From: Rotaria sp. Silwood1
Lineage: Eukaryota > Rotifera > Eurotatoria > Philodinida > Philodinidae
Direction of reading: 5' to 3'
Assembly: GCA_905250075.1 (NCBI GenBank)
Contig: CAJNOP010000013.1
Span: 2,709,706 to 2,773,705, forward strand
Length of the DNA stretch: 64,000 nt
Below the pieces are notes generated by a model, which worked only from the letters and a program-made list of their open reading frames with translations, was not told the DNA's origin and did no database searches. How positions within the stretch are numbered: the first letter of the stretch is position 1; each line of letters begins with the position of its first letter. The position numbers and the translations under genes are program-made. Of the stretch, positions 60,642 to 64,000 are shown piece by piece.

Positions 60642-62602
60642 ATGAAACCGATATCTTCTGATGTATTATCACAGAAGATCGGATTTCATCCAGAACAGTA
60701 TCTACCCCCTCAAAAGAGAGATATCCTTCGTAAAGTTCTCGATTCATGTCGAGCTTTGTCGAAAAAATCAGGAGTACATTCTACAATAACGATGCTTTCA
60801 GCTGGATTTTACTATATCAACAATGGGGACACAGTCAGGTGTGATGCATGTGGACTAGAAGTATCTGGATGGACATTGGATATGAAACCATTCACTATTC
60901 ATGCACAACGAAGTCCAACATGTGATTTTGTTCGTTCTGTTCTTCCCGATCAAATTATGTCTGTATCATCAACGATGAATCTACTTTCAACGACTTCAGC
61001 ATCAACAGATGATGAAAAACCGTCTAAACGTCAAAAAATAGAAGCAACACAACAGATTTCTGAGCCGTGTCGACTTGTCGAAATCGATACTCTAAAGCAA
61101 ATACGCAAACGAACATTTTCACATTGGCCACATCGAACATCACCTTCATCTGCACAAATGATTGAAGCCGGATTTTTTGGTTGCAATGTTGGTGATCGGG
61201 TCATTTGTTTGTATTGCAATTGTATTTTTCAGCAATGGACTCCACACACGGACGATCCATGTGAAGTACATAAAACACTATCACCAAAGTGTCCATATGT
61301 CATAGCAATGTTAAAACGGCAGCCAACAGGTTCCATTCTTATTATCAATGAATTTTCAAATAATAGTCATTCATTGACTTCAAACAACACTGATGCATTT
61401 CGGTGTAATGAAATTGTGTACACCGCAGCATGTCATACAAATTATATTGAAATTCCTAGACGTCATGCGTCTTTTGATACATGGCCGAAAGAAAATTTGC
61501 CATCTGTTGATGATCTTGTAAGAGCTGGTTTCTTTTACACAGGCACTAAAACTATTGTGACATGCTTTTATTGTAATGGGTCATTACAAAACTGGGGAGC
61601 AAACGATAATCCAACGATTGAACATGCCCGTTGGTTTCCACATTGTGCATATGCTAAACAGTTATGTGGTCCAGAGTTGCATCGAAAGATCCAAGAATCG
61701 AAAAGAATTCAACAGGGTTTGTTGTTACTTTATTCTACCAAATGACGACAATTGTTTGTGCACTTTTTATACTTAGAACGAGCCAAGATCAAGGAACCGA
61801 GTAAACAACTCGGAATAACTAGCAATAACATGGGTAGAGGCTCACTGAACATATCAGATGAGAGTACATTGTCAAGATTTGTTGCTGCTCGACTTGATTT
61901 ATTTATTGCACAATGTTTACTCAACCGAATGGTCAAACTATCCATTATCAAACGTTGTTATGAAGATCAACTTCGAATAAAGCGTAAATAAAAATCCTTC
62001 TATCAAATCAAATAGGAAAAAAACTTTTTGTATTTATTGGTACCTTAGATGATGATTTCACCGATGATTGTGATGTTCTAGTAGCGTGTATAATTCTTCA
62101 AAAACAAATCGAACGTATTGATGGTAAAAAAGAAAACATTATTGTACCCAGTGTAGCGATGAACAAGATTCGCGAAGCAGAACAAGCAGGTAGCTGTAAC
62201 AAAACTAGCCAATAAAAGATTATTGATTTTAATCCTACTTTAGCAATCCGTGCTTGTGAACAAGGTGCCAGTTCATCGACTTCAGTGAATACCACAGTTG
62301 ACACTGATGTTGAAATGTCAACATCATCGGAATCTATTAGAAATGAAGTAAACAAACCGGAATTAACAATTGTTGATCAACAAACGAAAAATCAAAAATC
62401 TTCTGCTGTAGATCCGGCTTCGCAAAGTCAAACAGATGGTTCATCATTATCTGATCGTTGTGTTTTATGCTTGACGGAAGAAAAGCGTCTCGCTTGCATT
62501 CCGTGTGGTCACCTAACCACTTGCGTTCCTTGCGGTCATTCGCTCCGCTTATGTCCTATATGTCGTCGAGAAATTGAGGCTTTTGTTCGCATATACCTTT
62601 AG
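60642..62602 (+). CDS. Inhibitor of apoptosis, copy D (3 BIR + RING)
   Basis: Exons 60642-61716, 61777-61983, 62049-62189 and 62244-62602 keep frame for 593 residues from the first in-frame ATG (MKPISSDVLSQ). The frame is open back to an acceptor-like site at 60547, where copy C has its ATG and D has AAG. An upstream coding exon is therefore possible. BIR1 is TVRCDACGLEVSGW, BIR2 VICLYCNCIFQQWTPHTDD, and BIR3 VTCFYCNGSLQNWGAND with EHARWFPHC intact. The linker carries PSKRQKIE. The helical part is RFVAARLDLFIAQCLL, and exon 3 is two codons longer than in A-C. The RING is CVLCLTEEKRLACIPCGH...LCPICRREIEAFVRIYL. All zinc ligands are present. Its 3' half is the most divergent of the four, and GC content is slightly higher. 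Confidence 0.88.
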
Positions 62603-63910
62603 ACGACAGTATTTTAGGACGTCATAGCGATTCACCCAAGCTTTGCACCAAATTTCATCTTTTTTTTCTTCAAAAAAATGGCTTTTTTTTTATCTTCAAA
62701 AAAAATGGCTTTTTTTTTTAAAGATCCTAGGGTCTTACTTATATAGGGCTTCATTTATTTAAAATATCTTAATATAAACCTTTTGAGTTTACCTTAATTA
62801 TCAAGTGTTACTTTTTTCTTATATTTTAGTTTCTACTGTTTAATCTTACTTGAACGGCAATAAAAAATATAGACCCATAGAAATACTCCATTTCTTTGTT
62901 ATTTTTTCATACTGATGATTGCTGCTATTAAATGATCATAAATGGTGTACATAGAAACATGATTGTTACCTTTCAATAATAACATAGAAAGAAAGCTTTC
63001 TTAAAACAATCATAATTTTACAAATAAAATACTAGAGATACGAAAATATTTTAAATCGTATTTTTTGTATATGTAAATACATCCAACTAAGCCTCTAAAT
63101 TTAATCTAGGTTTCTTCATTACAAGACGACGTAAAAGTTTCTCTTTGATATTTTACTATTACAAGCTGATTTCATGCGATTGATGAGTAATGTATCGAAA
63201 AGAAACACATTGTTTTTATTTTTGTTCACACACTGTTAAATGTGAGGCTTAACAATTCAACATGACATTCAAGTAATTACTGAAATATCATGTTTTTTAT
63301 GTGAACAAAAAGGCAGAATTATGATGACATATGATCAGTGGAAAGAGAAGAGAAATGGAAGTAATAATATAATTCAAATAAATTATTTTTTTACATTTCT
63401 ACATAAGCACCTTTCATACCTTTGCTTCAATAACGTTTTATCATGCGGCGGGTGCATGTATATCATATGTAAAGAATAATTGTGCATAGTCATGTATTTG
63501 CACTATTGCTATCGTTGAGTCTCTTACATATGATTCTTCAAACAGTAAATTTAACGTCAATTCATGAAGAGAATGAATATAAAAAAACTAACGATTACTT
63601 TTGTAATAGATGCAACCTTCTAGGATTGAAAAATACGTTGACGATAAATTAGAATTCATCTATCTGCTAGATCCTATCTTTCAAAGTCATCAGAATGTTA
63701 ATCTCAAAAGATATGATTGAGACTTCTCGATAAACTTAAGGATGTAGGTGTGGGCATATCAGTAGTTCTTCTCTATTTTGTCACATTCACAACCTCCTTT
63801 GAACTAAATATTATTGTCACTGTCAACTGGACAAATATCGAACTATATCAATAATGATGAACTTTGATCAAGGGGGAAAAAGCGAGACTCACTCTACTCC
63901 AAAAAAAAAT
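62603..63910. other. Intergenic DNA downstream of IAP D
   Basis: It begins with a short direct repeat (TCTTCAAAAAAA then TGGCTTTTTTTTT, twice, 62655-62720). The rest is AT-rich with no gene. The small GT/AC-rich repeat at 63738-63798 is listed separately. Confidence 0.45.
63738..63798. repeat. GT-rich/AC-rich small foldback repeat (weak copy)
   Basis: Left GGATGTAGGTGTGGGC with the TGTGGG hexamer, right CACATTCACAACCTCC. It fits the small foldback family but is diverged. Confidence 0.35.
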
Positions 63911-64000
63911 TGGAGTACAGCTGGAGTACAGCTGGAGTACGGGTGGAGTACAGTGGAGTACAGTTGGAGTACAGCTGGAGTACAGTTGGAGTACAGCTGG
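63911..64000 (+). repeat. 11-bp minisatellite running off the window edge
   Basis: About eight units of TGGAGTACAGC with single-base variants (TGGAGTACAGT, TGGAGTACGGG, one 10-bp unit). The array begins after an A run and continues beyond the window. Just before it, CTACTCC and TGGAGTA form a small inverted pair. Confidence 0.9.

Overview
The window looks like AT-rich nuclear DNA of a small animal. Protein genes are split by short GT-AG introns (mostly 45-70 bp), and the gene set is metazoan: PICK1, TRAF, BIR/RING IAPs, an EGF-CFC protein and an SRSF2-type splicing factor. A bdelloid rotifer (Adineta/Rotaria type) is my best guess. It rests on base composition, intron size, the expanded IAP family and scattered copies of TGTGGG, which is the telomere hexamer known from bdelloids. 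The host is inferred, not proven. I see no rRNA, tRNA or CRISPR, and no complete transposon.

Left part (1-24 kb), mostly single-copy housekeeping and signalling genes: a GT31 glycosyltransferase (-), an SRSF2-like SR protein (+) with a candidate poison exon, an NXT1/p15 mRNA-export factor (+), an APP1-type phosphatidate phosphatase (-), an isochorismatase-like hydrolase (-), an EGF-CFC (Cripto-like) Nodal co-receptor homologue (-), PEX11 (+), a Tc1/mariner remnant, PICK1 (-) and an atypical dual-specificity phosphatase (-). The intergenic DNA at 21-23 kb carries two large foldback (MITE-like) elements.

Middle and right part (24-64 kb), a cell-death and innate-signalling cluster: four BIR-BIR-BIR-RING inhibitor-of-apoptosis genes on the + strand (A 28.7-30.6, B 43.5-45.5, C 52.3-54.3, D 60.6-62.6 kb). 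Between A and B lie an intact TRAF gene (-, 35.2-37.1 kb) and a decayed TRAF copy (-, 31.2-32.5 kb). cIAPs and TRAFs are physical partners in other animals, so the clustering may have functional meaning.

Genes B, C and D show how the array grew. C has the 5' half and upstream DNA of D but the 3' half, introns and downstream DNA of B. This is the pattern expected from unequal crossing-over inside the gene. C has also lost key residues in BIR3 and in its RING. A third foldback element sits inside the duplicated DNA upstream of C. A family of small GT-rich/AC-rich foldback repeats containing the TGTGGG hexamer is scattered from 24 to 64 kb. A 100-N assembly gap lies at 48648-48747, and an 11-bp minisatellite runs off the right edge.

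The most notable results are the EGF-CFC gene with altered receptor-contact residues, the chimeric IAP gene, and the SR-protein poison exon. All exon coordinates were read by eye from splice signals and reading frame.
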